NCBI GenBank assembly: GCA_013399305.1
Contig: VXAI01000049.1
Coordinates: forward strand, 774,482-838,481
Direction: 5' to 3'
DNA: 64,000 nt
DNA from: Rostratula benghalensis
Lineage: Eukaryota > Chordata > Aves > Charadriiformes > Rostratulidae
Shown here: in pieces, positions 36,835-49,562 of the stretch
Layout: each line of letters starts with the position of its first letter
How positions within the stretch are numbered: the stretch's first letter is position 1
Translations under genes and position numbers: made by a program
Notes under the pieces: model-generated
What the model was told of the DNA's origin: nothing
What the model saw: only the letters and a program-made list of their open reading frames with translations
The model's database searches: none

Positions 36835-39545
36835 GGCTTTGTGTACTTTGTGTATACATATTACTTATATATATGTAGAACTGTAAAGCTAAAAGGTCCA
36901 AATGTAGATAAATCTATTGCCTGTCAGCGAAGGGTACCTGTTCCACTCAGAAGAACCTGAGGACTGTACCTAACCGAAATCTGACATACAAGTCAAACTG
37001 TTTGACAGTTTGTTATAAAATGCATAACCAGCTGGGACTGGAAAGAACCCACTTTTTTCATTTCCATTTGTTATGTAAGCAAAAATATGAGTTCAGTATT
37101 TCACATCGGAATGTCTGCTGCCACTGTTGGTGTTTTCTCCTTTCTTTTGAAAGGATATCAACTCTGAGAGCACAAGCTTAGGCAGAGTATAGAACATTTC
37201 TGTATAGACTGCAAAGCTCTCAAAGGACTTGGTGTCCAGAAATTTGACTGAGAACAAAGCAATGATAAAGCAGGACTTGGGGTCACAAATAATTTGTGCA
37301 TTAGTACCATTTAAAAACGTTTATGGGCTACAACTGAATGTGTGTTAAGGTAATTCTGAAAACTCTGATCAAATCAAGACCCCTTTGAAGAATATCATGT
37401 AATTGTTTGCTTCAGAATTCTTGCTCAACTTGGTACTTTCCCCATCCCTGCATGGAGTTAGTAGTACCTTATTTTTAAGTTGTGAAGCTAATTATGGAAT
37501 TTGCATAGCATATGGTAAGAAACCGTGAAGCAGTTCCTGAGGTGCACAAACCTTGCATTATTAATCCACGGAATTACCAGGGAAAAATTAATCTTGCACA
37601 GAAATAAAGAATGGCTCTCAGTTCTTACTTAGGATGATCATCTTGATAGTTGAAAGCCCCTTAATAGCCCATTAGCAACCCATTATAGTGATCTTTCTGC
37701 TAAGGTGACCATCTCCTGTAATGACAGATGTGATTAAAAAGAATACAGCTTCATAGCTTTCAGATTGGTTCGCAGTCAATGCCGAGTGCAGGCATTCACA
37801 TGGCAGAAGGAGAAAAAACTTGGATTATTGCTTCCAAGAACAAGCTGAGGAGAAAGAAGAGAAAAGGTGACTAAAAGATAACTAATTTTTCACCATTGAT
37901 GAATAGTGCAGCCCATAGAGAAACACGTTTTCAAATCCTCAAATGTGTGAGTAAAATACGGTAGCAGAAGAATGGTTCTTATTACCAATAAGCAGCACCT
38001 GCAGATATTGGTCTCTGCGCAGGGTTCTGGTCACTTTTCAAATTATTCTGATCCTTGTTTCTTTTCTAGTGGAATATTGATGCTGCAAAACAAAACAGGG
38101 GAGGCATCTATATGGAAAAGTAGAGTTTTGCAACTCTTGCAGTCAACACAGAGTAAGAAAAGGCTGAAGATTAAACAGGCATAGAAGGTTGAAGTGAGCT
38201 GCCTAAAGTGTCCAGATGCTTAAATATCAGCTCTAGAAATGCAATCTGGCTTCTGAGTTCCAGTCGTATGTCCTGTCTGGGTCAATTCATTACCTTTTGA
38301 GGTCAATAGATTGGGTAATGTCTAATTGGCTAATATTTTGAAGGGCTTGGACGTGACTAAGTAGTGATAGGGCCTAACACGTATACACAGATCAAAAGAT
38401 AATAGTCCATGGACTGTCTCTGCATGAGAAATACAAAGTTTTATGTTCATAGTAGAAATTGATCTAGGAGAGTATCTGATATTACATTAACTTACTGTCT
38501 GTTCATAACTACAGATATTTCACAATGGAGGACTAAGAGTCCTCTTTACTCATAGAAAATGTATAAAATCTCTATTATATGAACAATCCTGAAAGCCAAC
38601 TTTGAAATTTCTCTCTATAGAGAACATTAAAAGTCAATCATTGACCCAGAAAAGTTCAAACAAAGCTTTGCTTACAATTTGCATCCAAACAATTTACATC
38701 AAACGTTTTCTAAAGACAAGAGATGCGACTGACTCCTAGGGAGTGTAATCTAGAATAACCCCTGACCTTCCACACTCTCATTCAGGCTGCTGCTCATTTA
38801 ATGCAAAAGCAGCTCCATTCTTCTCGTGAAGGCTTGAATCCATTGCCTCCTAGCATTACTGGGACATGGGATTAACACACTGTAAACAAGATTTATCTTA
38901 TCACAACCCATAGCCAGAGACTGCTACGTAGAACTGTAAATTGTCATGAAGCTGTCTCCTTAATCCTTTCTGCATTCATTTTTATTAGATTTCTTACTGC
39001 TTCCTTCAGTCATGTTTGCAGATTATTAAAAGTAAGAGTTTGGGAAAAATGCAGTCTTTTGAGCTGTCAGCTCTGACACTGCTGCAGAGACAGAATAAAT
39101 ATAAATAAAAACCCTCCTAATATTTGCTTTAGTATTTTCTGGCATAGTATCATGTGTAATTGTGGTGTTAGCTTCGAGTCCCCGGGTGAGATTGGAAATT
39201 ATTTTTGTCTCCCTTGTCATGGTTTGATGACTTTTGTAATACTGAAGAAACACTTGTTTATTAGAATGGTAGACTGGGAAAACTACCAGGTTGATATTGA
39301 AATCACTTTGGATTGTTAAATTCTGCACCTTCATTTCCATTTTAATGCTTCAAACTTTCCAAGTTTGCCAGCAGCGAAGCACCTACAGCAGCACAAAATG
39401 AGGTGATGGGAAGAACAAGGGAGCTGAGCTGAAGGCAGGGGCGGAAGAGGAAGATTGGTCACTCTGTACAGAGATCAGGGAGAGACAGAGGGGATATCAA
39501 GCTGGTGTTTTTCCACAACTGCTTTGAGAAGTCATGAGTTTAACC

Positions 39546-39900
39546 ATGAGTCTTGTGTCCAGTTCTGGGCACCTCAACACCAGAGAGATCTGGAGGGGCT
39601 GGAGCCAGTGCAGAGGAGGGCAATGGAGCTGGGGAAGGCCCTGGAGAATAGATCTCCTGGAGAGCGATGGAAGGAGCTGGGACTGTTGAGTTGGAGGAAT
39701 TTTTCCCAGAAAGACTGGTCAGACCCTGGAATAGGCTGCCCAGGGAGGGGGTTGAGTCCCCATCCCTAGATGTATGTAAGAGTGGTTGAGATGTGGTGTT
39801 GGGGGATCTGGTGTAGGGGAGAACTCTGCAGAGTGGGGCTGATGGTTGGACTCCATGATCCCAAGAGTCTTTTCCAACCTGAGTAATTTCTATGATTCTA
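39546..39900 (+). mobile_element. CR1 LINE with internal deletion (group A)
   Basis: This copy starts at the part of ORF2 encoding [18 protein letters not shown], continues through RRAMELGKALENR, and then jumps to the late region encoding [19 protein letters not shown]. Relative to the fullest group A copy (3516-4141) about 150 bases are missing, between GAGGAA at 3782-3787 and GAGGAA at 3932-3937; one GAGGAA remains at 39694-39699. The end is intact: ATGGTTGGACTCCATGATCC, TTTTCCAACCT and TTTCTATGATTCTA. The open frame 39455-39769 is the fused remnant. Confidence 0.95.
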
Positions 39901-40314
39901 AGATCTCTGGTGCAGCTTCATCTCTCAGGCTCAGCACTGCTGCTTGAGTGCTGCTATTTTTATATCTGTTTGCCAGAGCTGCTCGTGACCTTGTAGGAAA
40001 TTTCCCTGCCTTGTCTTGGAAGGAAAACACTACCTCCCCAGTGTTCCCCCCCAGCTTTTTCTTTGTAATAATCTTTCTATTATTCTTTTAGGACAAGATA
40101 GCAACCTTTTCTCATTTCAGTTTCTCTGCCATTTATGCCAGGAATTCCTCTCCAGAATATTTGATTCTTTGATCAGATGGCCTAACTGCCACAGCAGGTA
40201 GCTAACAAAGCTTCGTTTATTGACAACAAAAATGTTTATTTCTCACTCCTGCATAGCTTTTCTTCTGTAGAAAGCAACAGCCCCCGCCCAATCTTCCTTT
40301 ACAGAAGCCTAGAG

Positions 40315-40329
40315 AAAAAAAAAAAAAAA
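40315..40329. repeat. Poly(A) run
   Basis: Simple A homopolymer of fifteen bases; no flanking direct repeat seen. Confidence 0.85.
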
Positions 40330-42132
40330 GGAGTCTTTCTTCTTGCTTACTGGGTTTTTATGGGTTCCCCATTCCCCATTCGCAGCTGTCCTTCCTCCGG
40401 GGTAGAAGAGCACCCCTGTAACCACCTCTGCCTGCTGTGGCTCCTCAGGGAATTGTTACAGATTTCTTCTAAACCCCATCAAGGGACTTATATAAACCTC
40501 CTTACACTGCAAGTAGTTAATATATCTTTTGTAGTAAGCTGTTAGGAATAATGCACTACTGCTTCAAAACAAAATCTAATTAATCACAGGAGTACAAGTG
40601 AGTAATTAAATGGAGATAGAAAGTATAATTCATACAAATGCCTAATTATTGTCAGATTATTACAAATTTTGAAATCTCTTATGTACCTAAGTCACTTTTG
40701 AAAGAGGGAATGTGGCTCCTGTGTCGCTTAAATGGTTTTGGAAATGCTATGTGCTGGTTCTCATTTCTTCCACTGAATCTATTTTATGTGTTTGTGTTGA
40801 ATGGTTTATTCACAGCTGTCTGAAGTAGTACAGACCAGCACAGCACTGGGGCATTAAATATTAGCCCAGTGTTAAACTGGACCAACTGAAATGCATGGTT
40901 TGGCATGAGAAGGGAGAAAAGAAGGTTTGACTGTGTTTTGCAAATATATGTTGTATGATAAATGATATTCACATGATTTACATTAATTCATGAGAGACCA
41001 AGTGTGTCTAGTGGTGTCAGAATAATTAGAGAGAAATATTTTATGGTTTGAAATGAACAGATCTGTTTTCTTTCACAGAAAGGCCTGGATATGAGAAGAT
41101 GACCTATAACAAGTTTTTATCAGATTCATTGTCTGTGGCTTTTACACATCTTTGAATTCTGGCTCAATTTGCAAAATGGAAAGGGCCACATTGTGGTTTT
41201 TTGGGGTGCACTCACATAAAGCAAACCTTTTGAAATGCACATTTTTACTGGTGTCAGGTGGTGCTGGTGTGTGTTTAAACAGCAAACAGGCTAGGTGGCT
41301 GGCTAGAGTTCCTTGAAGGGGCATTTTTCCAGTTGTGCCCTACCTTAGTTTTCACATCTGGTTTGGTGAGGGTTTTGAGATACAAAATCACTTTGTTGCC
41401 TGATGCCCTGCAAGGGGGTAATTCCCAGGAGGACGGTACAAAGGGGAGGCTAAAGCTGCGTAGCCTCCCAGGCCGTGGCAAAGCCCAGGCAGCGTTTCCC
41501 TCCGGGTTTGCCCATGGGATTGAAGGCTGGTGCCACGTTGGATGGAGGAGCAGAGCTTGAGGGATGGGGCGGGAGCTGGAGCGGGATGTTCTCGTCAGCA
41601 GATCCTGGAGCAGAGCAGGTCTTTGGAAAAGAAGAGGCACAAATTAGTCTCATTCTATTTCTGCCCACACGGGCTTTGGCCCAAACTGCTCCTGGACAGA
41701 TTTAAGAGTTTGTGCTGATGCCTTCTCAGGGACACCGCGTGAAGCACGGTTGAGAAACTGATCTTAAGACAAGTTCATGTAATAATGGAACTTACTTCCT
41801 TACTGGTTTGTGTTTGCTGCTGCAGTCAGGTGCAATGGGCTGGATGTGCTATGGCCAGTTTAACGTATCGCTGATTCTACAGTTGAGCAAAGAGGAATTA
41901 AAGTAATAAGGCAAAGAGCCTAGCAGTTAAGGTAAATCAAAAGTAGAAGTTGTTGGATACTTGGTCCAGTCTAAAAGAAGAAATAATGAAAAAACATTAA
42001 ATCATTAAACCTTTTATAGAATGTAAATTTTAAGAAGGGAAAAGCCACGACCCTTAAGGTGATAGTACATGAGATGAGAGGAATCAGTGGCCAAGCAAAT
42101 TTTTAAATGGAAAAAAACCCTGTATCATGGTC

Positions 42133-42164
42133 TTTTTTTTTTTTTGTTTGTTTGTTTGTTTGTT
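42133..42164. repeat. T run followed by (GTTT)n microsatellite
   Basis: Thirteen T bases lead into about five GTTT units. Read on the minus strand this is an AAAC microsatellite next to an A run, as often grows from the tail of an old poly(A) retrocopy, though none was identified. Confidence 0.9.
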
Positions 42165-44182
42165 ACCGTGCTTAAAAGATATTAGAGCTGGAGAAGGACC
42201 TAAAAAGAGCAATATTGAATGTTTCAGGGATTTGTGGAACTTAATTACAGAAAGGGAAATCAGAAAAACTAAATCCATGAAAAAAAGAAGATAAAAGGTG
42301 ACTCTGGTGGTGTATTTAAAATACTGAAGGAAGAGGAAGCATTGACATGACAAGATACCTGCATTTGCCACAATTACAAAGTAATTGGGGATGTGAATCA
42401 CTGCTGGGAAAATGTCAGTATGAAAGAACTAGGGACAAATTTACTTACATGTGGAATATAAAGAAAAAAGCACAAATACAGTAGAAGGATCTGGCAATAT
42501 TAGAAGAGGCATAATCAATGGATGAGGAATTAGGAAGGTACATAGTGGAAGAAATGTGAAATATGGTTGTTATACTAGGGGCTGGCTGAAGCTAGAAGAG
42601 GGTAAATGTGTTGCCTGGTGTTGTGTCACTGCTTCCTAATGTATTTTGAGCTGTAAAAAAACAACCTGGGCAGCCACTGTACTGCCCAGCATTCACCCTG
42701 ACACCTGGCTGCTGGTGCTCCCTCTTTCTTCCGTGTCCATAGGCCCTTTCCAGGCTCTTTCCTTGGTTGGAACCGCAGTGGACAAGGCTTAGCTGTACTG
42801 GGATCCAAGAGGCGTTGCTGCCTCTAAAAGTGGGATGGATGTATTTTGCTATGTCTGCTGTAAAGCATCACATCTTGGAGACACATCATTAAATTGCAAT
42901 CTCAGCTCCTTTGAAAAAGAGTGTATCTTCCTCAATGGACTTTTGGATGTTAGGAAAATTTGGAAGTGTGAACTGCAAAGACCCATGCTAACATACAAAT
43001 GAAACACCTTGATAATAGTTAGCTATTAAAAATATCACCATTTTAAACTTATTTACAATTGATGTAGAAACGCCATGAAATGTTTCACCTTCATTGGTAT
43101 GTCTTTGATTGTTATCACCTGGGGTAAGCTAACCTGTGTGGCAGAGAATTCCAGCTCCAAGCCCTTAAATTGTCACTGTTTTCACCAACAAACTAATGCA
43201 ATAGAGTTTTCTGATTTGTTACCACTTAGCTATGCAGGCAAATCAACGGGAAAGACTGGCTCTGTCTGACAGCACTATTGTTAACCCCAGGTATTCTGAA
43301 GTCTTAATACTAGTTTCAAAAAAATACATATTCTTAATGAAGTAATGTGTTCTCTTTATTTCCTTTTCATTTCTGAGTACAGTGTAGGGAATGTTCCTGT
43401 TGCATTTTTCACCTTTTTTTTTTTTTAACACAACAAATGAAGTGTAGCAGTATATTCTTTCTTCATAATGTAAAAAAAAATAAATAAAAAATCAGGGCAG
43501 GGCGTTCTTGTTTCCTGTGCTGTATTTCTGATTCTGCCATGGCCCTGCGGGGTGATTTGGATTAGTAGTTTTCCTGTACTTACATGCTTCGCAAAGTAGG
43601 TTGAAAGCCATGGGTGTGGGGTACGAGGGACCAATCATGTTACAGGGTTGTACAGATCCAGAAGATTTTCTTCTGTCCCAAATTCCTGGTAGGCATATTT
43701 CCTGTTCTCTCACGTACACCAAGGAACCACAAGAAACACTGGGTAGATTTTTCCTCTCCTCTCTCCTAATCCTTGGCATCGTTCCTCAGACAGTCTGTAT
43801 ATCTACTGGTATCATGCATTGCTTAGCATGTACCTCTTCTATTCTGGGTTTTCAGTACAAGTTTATGTGAGTGCTCAACTTGTTTGGAAACGTTTTTCTT
43901 CATTTCTCTTCTAAAATAATTTTGAAAATGATAGTCCATCTTTCATATTTCCTGGTCAGTCCTTGTTCAGTCCTGGAATATACCCTTTCCTTCCCAGCAA
44001 GCACGATTATTTGTGTTTTCCTTTCTGTAATCTGGGAAGAAATTGGGAAAGGGATCCATTTGGCTAAGTATTTTCTTTTACGTTTTTCTCTGAGTTGTCT
44101 TTTCTTAATTTGCCTTAAATGTAACAATAAGCACTTCTCATAAGAGAGAGTTTCAGAGAACACCACCTGACTTGGGTAATTA

Positions 44183-44447
44183 GTGATAGAAGGAGAGGGA
44201 ATGGCTTCAAGCTGCACCAGGGTAGGTTTAGACTGGACATGAGGAAAGAATTCTTCCCAGGAGGAGTGGTCAGACCCTGGAATGGGCTGTCCAGGGAGGG
44301 GGTTGAGTCCCTATCCCTGAGTGTGTTTGAGAGTGGTTGAGATGTGGTGTTGGGGGATCTGCTGTAGGGGAGACCTTTGTAGAGTGGGGCTGGTGATTGG
44401 ACTCCATGATCCCAAGTGTCTTTTCCAACCTGAAAGATTCTAGGATT
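44183..44447 (+). mobile_element. CR1 LINE 3' fragment (group A)
   Basis: The copy begins just before GCTTCAAGCTGCACCAGGG, encoding the [18 protein letters not shown] end of ORF2, and runs to TTTTCCAACCTGAAAG and a degenerate tail ATTCTAGGATTA. It matches the last 260 bases of the copy at 3516-4141 with few differences. The end of ORF2 and the 3' untranslated region are present; everything upstream is lost, as expected for 5' truncation. A minus-strand frame (44115-44486, 123 codons) is its antisense shadow. Confidence 0.95.
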
Positions 44448-46168
44448 ATTTTCCATTTTCGCCCGTATGAAACAGTGGAGCTTCAATTTTTTGTTGCTGA
44501 CTACTTAAGTTTCTTTAGATTACAAGGAAAATATAAAACATTTTTGAACCTGTTTCTTTAAATTATCAATATTGTTGGTGAGGAGAGGGCTTTCCTTCCA
44601 AAAAGCTTTTGTTCTCACTCTAAGGGAAATTGCCCGTAGCATTTTAAATGTGAACTACAAACTAACCGAGTTTCTCCTTAGCAACTGCTGTCTCTGCCAG
44701 TGTATGAGCTGTATTCTGCAATTTGAATATGCAAAATGACTAGGTCAGGCTGTCTTGAGGATATAAAAAATATTGGATGAAGTAAAATTTTGACTGAAAT
44801 TAAATTTGCTGAAAATCAAATATGTGTTGTTTAGTTCTAAGCAGATGTTGAAAAGGTTTTCCTGGATGCCATCCTTATTGATAGTATGTCTTTTGATCTG
44901 AAGCCAAATAAGAAATCTGGATGTTAGTCTGGATTTGGAAATTTTCTTTAAATAAACATATTAGTTAAGTATGTAAATCTGCTTATCATCACTTAAGGAA
45001 CATTGCCAGAGTAAGAAACATCTGGAGCTCAATATCAGCTAACTTATTAATTCACATTTTTAGTATGTTTCATCCAGAGTATTGAAGGATTCTGTTATCT
45101 CAATTGCTTAAGTCAGCTTTATCTAAAAGGCAATTAGTTTTAAGTTCTCTTGTTTACATTTAGACTCATGTGAAATCCAGGGAGTAGAGTTTTATAGGCC
45201 TAGTCACTTAGCTTTCCTGCTCTGTTGAGAAGTCAAACAATACACACTGTGGTACGAGTAGATTGGAGCTAAAATAGTCACGGCTTTGAAACACCAGTCC
45301 TTTCTTTCACAGGAGACAGATTCTGAGAATTAATTGTTACTGTTAAGGATTATGAATTACATGGTCTGCTTTATTTATCTGAGCTCATCCCCGTGTCATT
45401 CCAAGGAAGGATTATTTCACCATTCTTGATAAGGACATCAGTACAGATATGAATACAGCCTTCTGCCACGGAGCTTCCTCATTTTCAGGGCCACATTTCC
45501 CCTTAAGCTTAAAAAGGGTTCTTGGTCTAGTTCAACTTTTAAGTCTGTAGCAAACCTTTTGTCCATCAGCATTTTCCACACTGACGGATGCTGAATGTGC
45601 TAGCAGAGGTGATCGGTTTTATGAACCCATGACATGTACCTGTAGTTACTGAAGTCAGAATGGCTAAAGGCTCAACCTTTATATGTGAAAAACCTCCTAT
45701 ATTAAGGAAACCTGTTGTTTAAGGAAGTATTATTTTATTGATGGTGAGAAATTAGTACAAATCTCTACACAGAACCGTGTTGAAACTATGAGTCAAAGCC
45801 TTAGAACTGCACAATCAAGCATGGTATTTGCACTTCTACATAATTATGATGGGGTCTGCCTAGTTCACATGCTGTGTTTGGCTGTGCAGTTAAGACTGTG
45901 AACAAAAAGTGTGTACATTTCTCTGTGTATGAGTTGTGTGCATGTAATTCTGAAAATTGGGTAGCAAGAGTTATTTTGAGAATATAAATATCCCTATATA
46001 TAATACCTATGATGGTATTATTAAAGGAAAACTTTGCAGGCCTGCTGGAACTGAGGAAGTGTATGAGCTCTACTTATTATCCTAAAGAGATCCAGCCCTT
46101 TCTAGGAACTCAGTGACAATGTAAGGGAGCTCAGGCTTGTGTGTGCCTTAAAATTAAAGCCTGTTTTA
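44448..46168. other. Unique AT-rich non-coding sequence
   Basis: No gene or recognised repeat. Near 44640-44760 there is TTAGCAACTGC and AATTTGAATATGCAAAATGA, which resemble RFX and POU half-sites, but no more can be said. Confidence 0.5.
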
Positions 46169-46656
46169 GCAGCGTGCCCTTGCAAGAGGGCCCTGTACTG
46201 GGCACTGGTGAGGACCATCTTGAGTGCTGTGTCCAGGTTTGGGCCTCTCGCTACAAAAAAAGCCATTGAGGGGCTGGAGTGGGACCAGAGAAGGGCAGCA
46301 GAGCTGGTGAGGGGTCTGGAGAATGTGTCTTCTGAGGAGAGGCTGAGGGAGCTGGGGGTGTTCAGCCTGGAGGAAGCTGAGGGGAGGCCTCACTCTCTCC
46401 AACTCCCTGAAAGGAGAGGGTAGAGAGGGGGAGGATTGGTCTCTCCTCCCAGATCACAGGCCATGGGACAAGAGGAAACAGCCTCAAGTTGCACTGAGCA
46501 AGTTGTGCTCAAGTTTTCTTCCCTGACAGGGTTCAGGTTCACACAGTGCTCAGTGACTTGGTTTAGTGATGGGTTGTTGGTTTTTATCAGTCAGGTTGGT
46601 GGTTGGACTAAAATGATCTTAAAGGTCCCTTCAAACCTAGACCATTCTATGATTCT
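46169..46656 (+). mobile_element. CR1 LINE, partly deleted (group B)
   Basis: Homology starts at about CCCTGTACTGGGCACTGG and covers the ORF2 end seen in frame 46139-46423: SRFGPLATKKAIEGLEW, RRAAELVRGLENV, RLRELGVFSLEEAEG. It continues with the segment around GGCCATGGGACAAGAGGAAA up to AAGTTGCAC near 46496. The following 60 or so bases do not match the copy at 23115-23954, which here has the late ORF2 region. Similarity resumes at CAGTGACTTGGTTTAGTGATGGG and ends CCATTCTATGATTCTA. So the late coding part was deleted or replaced. Confidence 0.94.
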
Positions 46657-48165
46657 AAGAGGCTGTTTCTGTTTCACCCGTTCCCCAGCAGAGGAGTTGG
46701 GCCCATGGCAAAGCTCTGGGTGAAGGCACTGTTCTGAAGCATGGTTCAACATCCAGTGAAGTCAGTCCCGTGGCTGTGGGACAGAAGTGTGGGTTTGGTG
46801 TCCTTGGGCAGATTACAGAACCATTTGTGATTACGTAGCACTTGATGTGGCATCTCCTGATGAATTTAAGTGTGGTCTTACAGGCAGACCATAGTCATCA
46901 GTATTGCTGTTTGTAATAACCTGGTTATCTGTCGTGGCTTTGGAGCAAAGATCGCTTTGGTGCTGTTTGTACTTGTCATTGTGGAAGGGAATACTGATTC
47001 AGAGTTTGAATTCCTTGGTGCTGCCATAAAATGAAAGCTAAATAAAAATATTTGTAATAATTTGGCAATGTAAGTTGGCTGATGACTTCAGTTTCTACAG
47101 ATGATTTTCTGTCTTGTTCTTGCTGCTTCTCTGGAAAGTTAAATTAAGGGGAAAAAAAGAGTTGACCAGTTTTTTATTTATATAAAAGGAAAAACTGAAA
47201 TACCTTATGGCAAATCCATGAAAGAGTTTAATATTAACTGAGCAAACAGATCGCAAGGGTATGAGCCTCTGTTACTGTTTAAATGATCATTATGTTTCCG
47301 TGTTTTAATAAGTGGAAGTTGCTTCACAACGTACCTACTGTGTGAGTTACGCTGTTCCAAATCTTTTTCCAGGCTCAGATCAATTAAGTAGGTAGTGCAT
47401 CAGTGGATGTCATTGGTTGTGTACTTATAAATACAGCTCCAGTCCTGTCTAGAGAAGTGTATACGTTAGAAGAGATGGTTTCTCAAAAGAAAACAAAACT
47501 GGAGGGCAAGAAATTATATGAGCACAGTGTTGAAGAAGTGTTTCCTACACAAAATATAGGAAGTGTCCTAATTTGTATCCTACCCAGTAATTATACATTG
47601 TACTACTCAGCATGGCACGTACTTACTTGTTTTCTTTCTTTACAATAAGTTATATTTCTATGAAATAGATTTCTACTGGTTGAGGTGAAAAAACAGGGAG
47701 AGTATAATAGTATATATAAAACAAAAGTAATATTTACTCATGCAGGAATGTTTCCAGTCACTCATTTTTCTTAGAAGAATGTTGGTGTTGGAGTGAGAGA
47801 AACCTCTCCTATTATTTTAAAAATCTTTTTCATGTGCATCTCAGTGTTGGAAAGAGCAATGGGGAGTGAAAATAATTTTCCTACTGATTTTCTGATATAC
47901 AGGCAAAATCTATTCAACAGGGAACATTACTGCTATTTTCTGTTCTGCTTTTATTTAATTAATGTTATTTCATCTGTGTAGGGATGACATACTGGGTTGG
48001 GTTCGTAACGTGTCTGTTATTGTGAATCCATTAACCTCAGGTGAGATACAGCATATGCACAAGCTGAAACCTGTTCTTTCAATTGCATTACACCCATACA
48101 GAGCTTTATTTATGTTTACATGTTAGTTTGGACGCTCTTTTTTCCTCCTGCTGTCTTCCCTTTTT

Positions 48166-48184
48166 AAAAAAAAAAAAAAAAAAA
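48166..48184. repeat. Poly(A) run of 19
   Basis: Simple A homopolymer preceded by a short T run; no flanking direct repeat seen. Confidence 0.9.
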
Positions 48185-49557
48185 GGTGTAGAAGCTTACC
48201 CAAATTGCAGGGGAAAAGCTTAATAATTATTATGGAAAGAAACAGTTATCTGAAAAGAAAGAAATCAGACAGAGTTAATAGTTTTCATCTACTGAAGATG
48301 AAAGACATGAACTGACTGGTGCTCTCCTTGCCTTTTTTGTTCTTCGGGAAGAAGCACAGTAGCAGAAGGTGAGTCATTAGTGTGTTATAGGAAAAAATGC
48401 AGCTCAGTAGTGCCTTCTATTTGTGAAGCAGGCTCGCTGAAATGCATGCAGTCAGGAAAATACCATTACAAAGGCAGTGAAAGGTCTAAGAATACTTTTC
48501 CAGCCCCTAAATGATCGCCAGTGTAGCTTTTAGGCTGAAAAGTTTTGACAGGGGTGTTCAAACAACTTCCATGGAGCACTACAAAGAGAAATATTCCTCT
48601 TAATGTCATTGAGGGTTACAGATTGTTATTTGCTGAATGAAAATGAAAACGCTTTCACTCACACAGAACACAGAATTTCATCACATTCCTATATCTCGAA
48701 TAAGCCGTTGAAAAGGAAGATATTTACTGGAATTCAGAAGGAATTTTCTTGAGTTCTTATGGTGATAATAGGCCCTCTTTCTCTGATGCATCACTCAGCA
48801 GGTAGCACTGAAAGTGCTGGGCCTAAAATTTTCACGTGGAGTTTTCGCTGTTATATTATTATTTTTTAAGAATAATAAATAGTGGGGTTTGTCGAATCCA
48901 AGGAAGAAATTTGTTGTGACTGTAGAATGTGATTCTGTAGAGGAACAACATGTAATAGCAACTAGCCAATGAATCATACTTCCCAAACAAAAACCAGCAT
49001 ATAAAAAGGATCAAGGTTTATTATGCCTCGCTTACTATCAAAGAAAAATGTGCTGGCAGATGCAATGTTAGCAAATTCATGGAGCACTGTTCACTTTTCC
49101 ACAGCAGATGAATGACTGTCATTGATAGACTGGTCAGACAGGCTAGAACAAAATAGCGTTTATCTTTTGCAGATCAAGGATTCACCTGCTTTCTTTTCCA
49201 AGAATCACATGAAAGCTGGAATGAAGTTTTATTGGAAGTGATGCACCTTCATTGTCAATAGCAGGAAAATGAGGAGTGGAGTGACAGAAGGTAAGCTCAG
49301 TGTTTGTATTTCATATTTTATTGCTAAAAGCATGGAATTCTTCTGAGTCATTCATGCATTTTAGAGCAAGATTGAGCAAGACTCAGTGTTCAGTACCAAG
49401 TGATGAGGCCAAATGATTTTTCAAGATTTCCTGCAGAAACAAGCAGAAGATAAAATTGGTGGTCTTATAAATCTAATGTTATCCAAAGATTTCCAAATCA
49501 AACACGGACTTGTAGAAAAAAAACAACCTTTAAATAAATATCTATTATTATTTAAAA

Positions 49558-49562
49558 NNNNN
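49558..49562. other. Assembly gap (five N)
   Basis: Five undetermined bases in an A/T-rich context (TTTAAAA before, AAATTAGGG after). The true distance between flanks is unknown; a five-N block is probably a nominal size. Confidence 0.98.

Larger units (their letters stand above)
27231..39545. other. Long unique AT-rich non-coding stretch
   Basis: Twelve kilobases without a recognised gene, RNA gene or interspersed repeat. Low-complexity items are listed separately. The region 28430-28700 contains CRE-like GACGTCAT and three E-boxes and could be regulatory. 38940-39340 has a 104-codon minus-strand frame (39026-39340) without a domain and the inverted repeat GAGCTGTCAGCTC at 39061-39073. Pyrimidine-rich DNA dominates 31500-32050. 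Nothing here supports a gene. Confidence 0.5.
39901..44182. other. Unique non-coding sequence with microsatellites
   Basis: No gene was recognised. 41390-41720 is GC-richer and carries several overlapping frames on both strands (for example 41275-41640 minus, 121 codons), none with a domain; it could be an old repeat. 42180-42600 is purine-rich on the plus strand and may be a decayed LINE or just skewed DNA. Homopolymers are listed separately. Confidence 0.5.

Noticed and set aside
39026..39340. 104-codon minus frame in a fairly complex stretch
   Set aside because: No recognisable domain, and AT-rich codons fit a chance frame.
41275..41705. Several overlapping frames in a GC-richer patch
   Set aside because: Frames on both strands overlap, are rich in P, S, R and G as expected from GC-rich random DNA, and have no splice context or domain.
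48166..48184. A19 run as a processed pseudogene tail
   Set aside because: No gene-like sequence precedes it and no target-site duplication was found.
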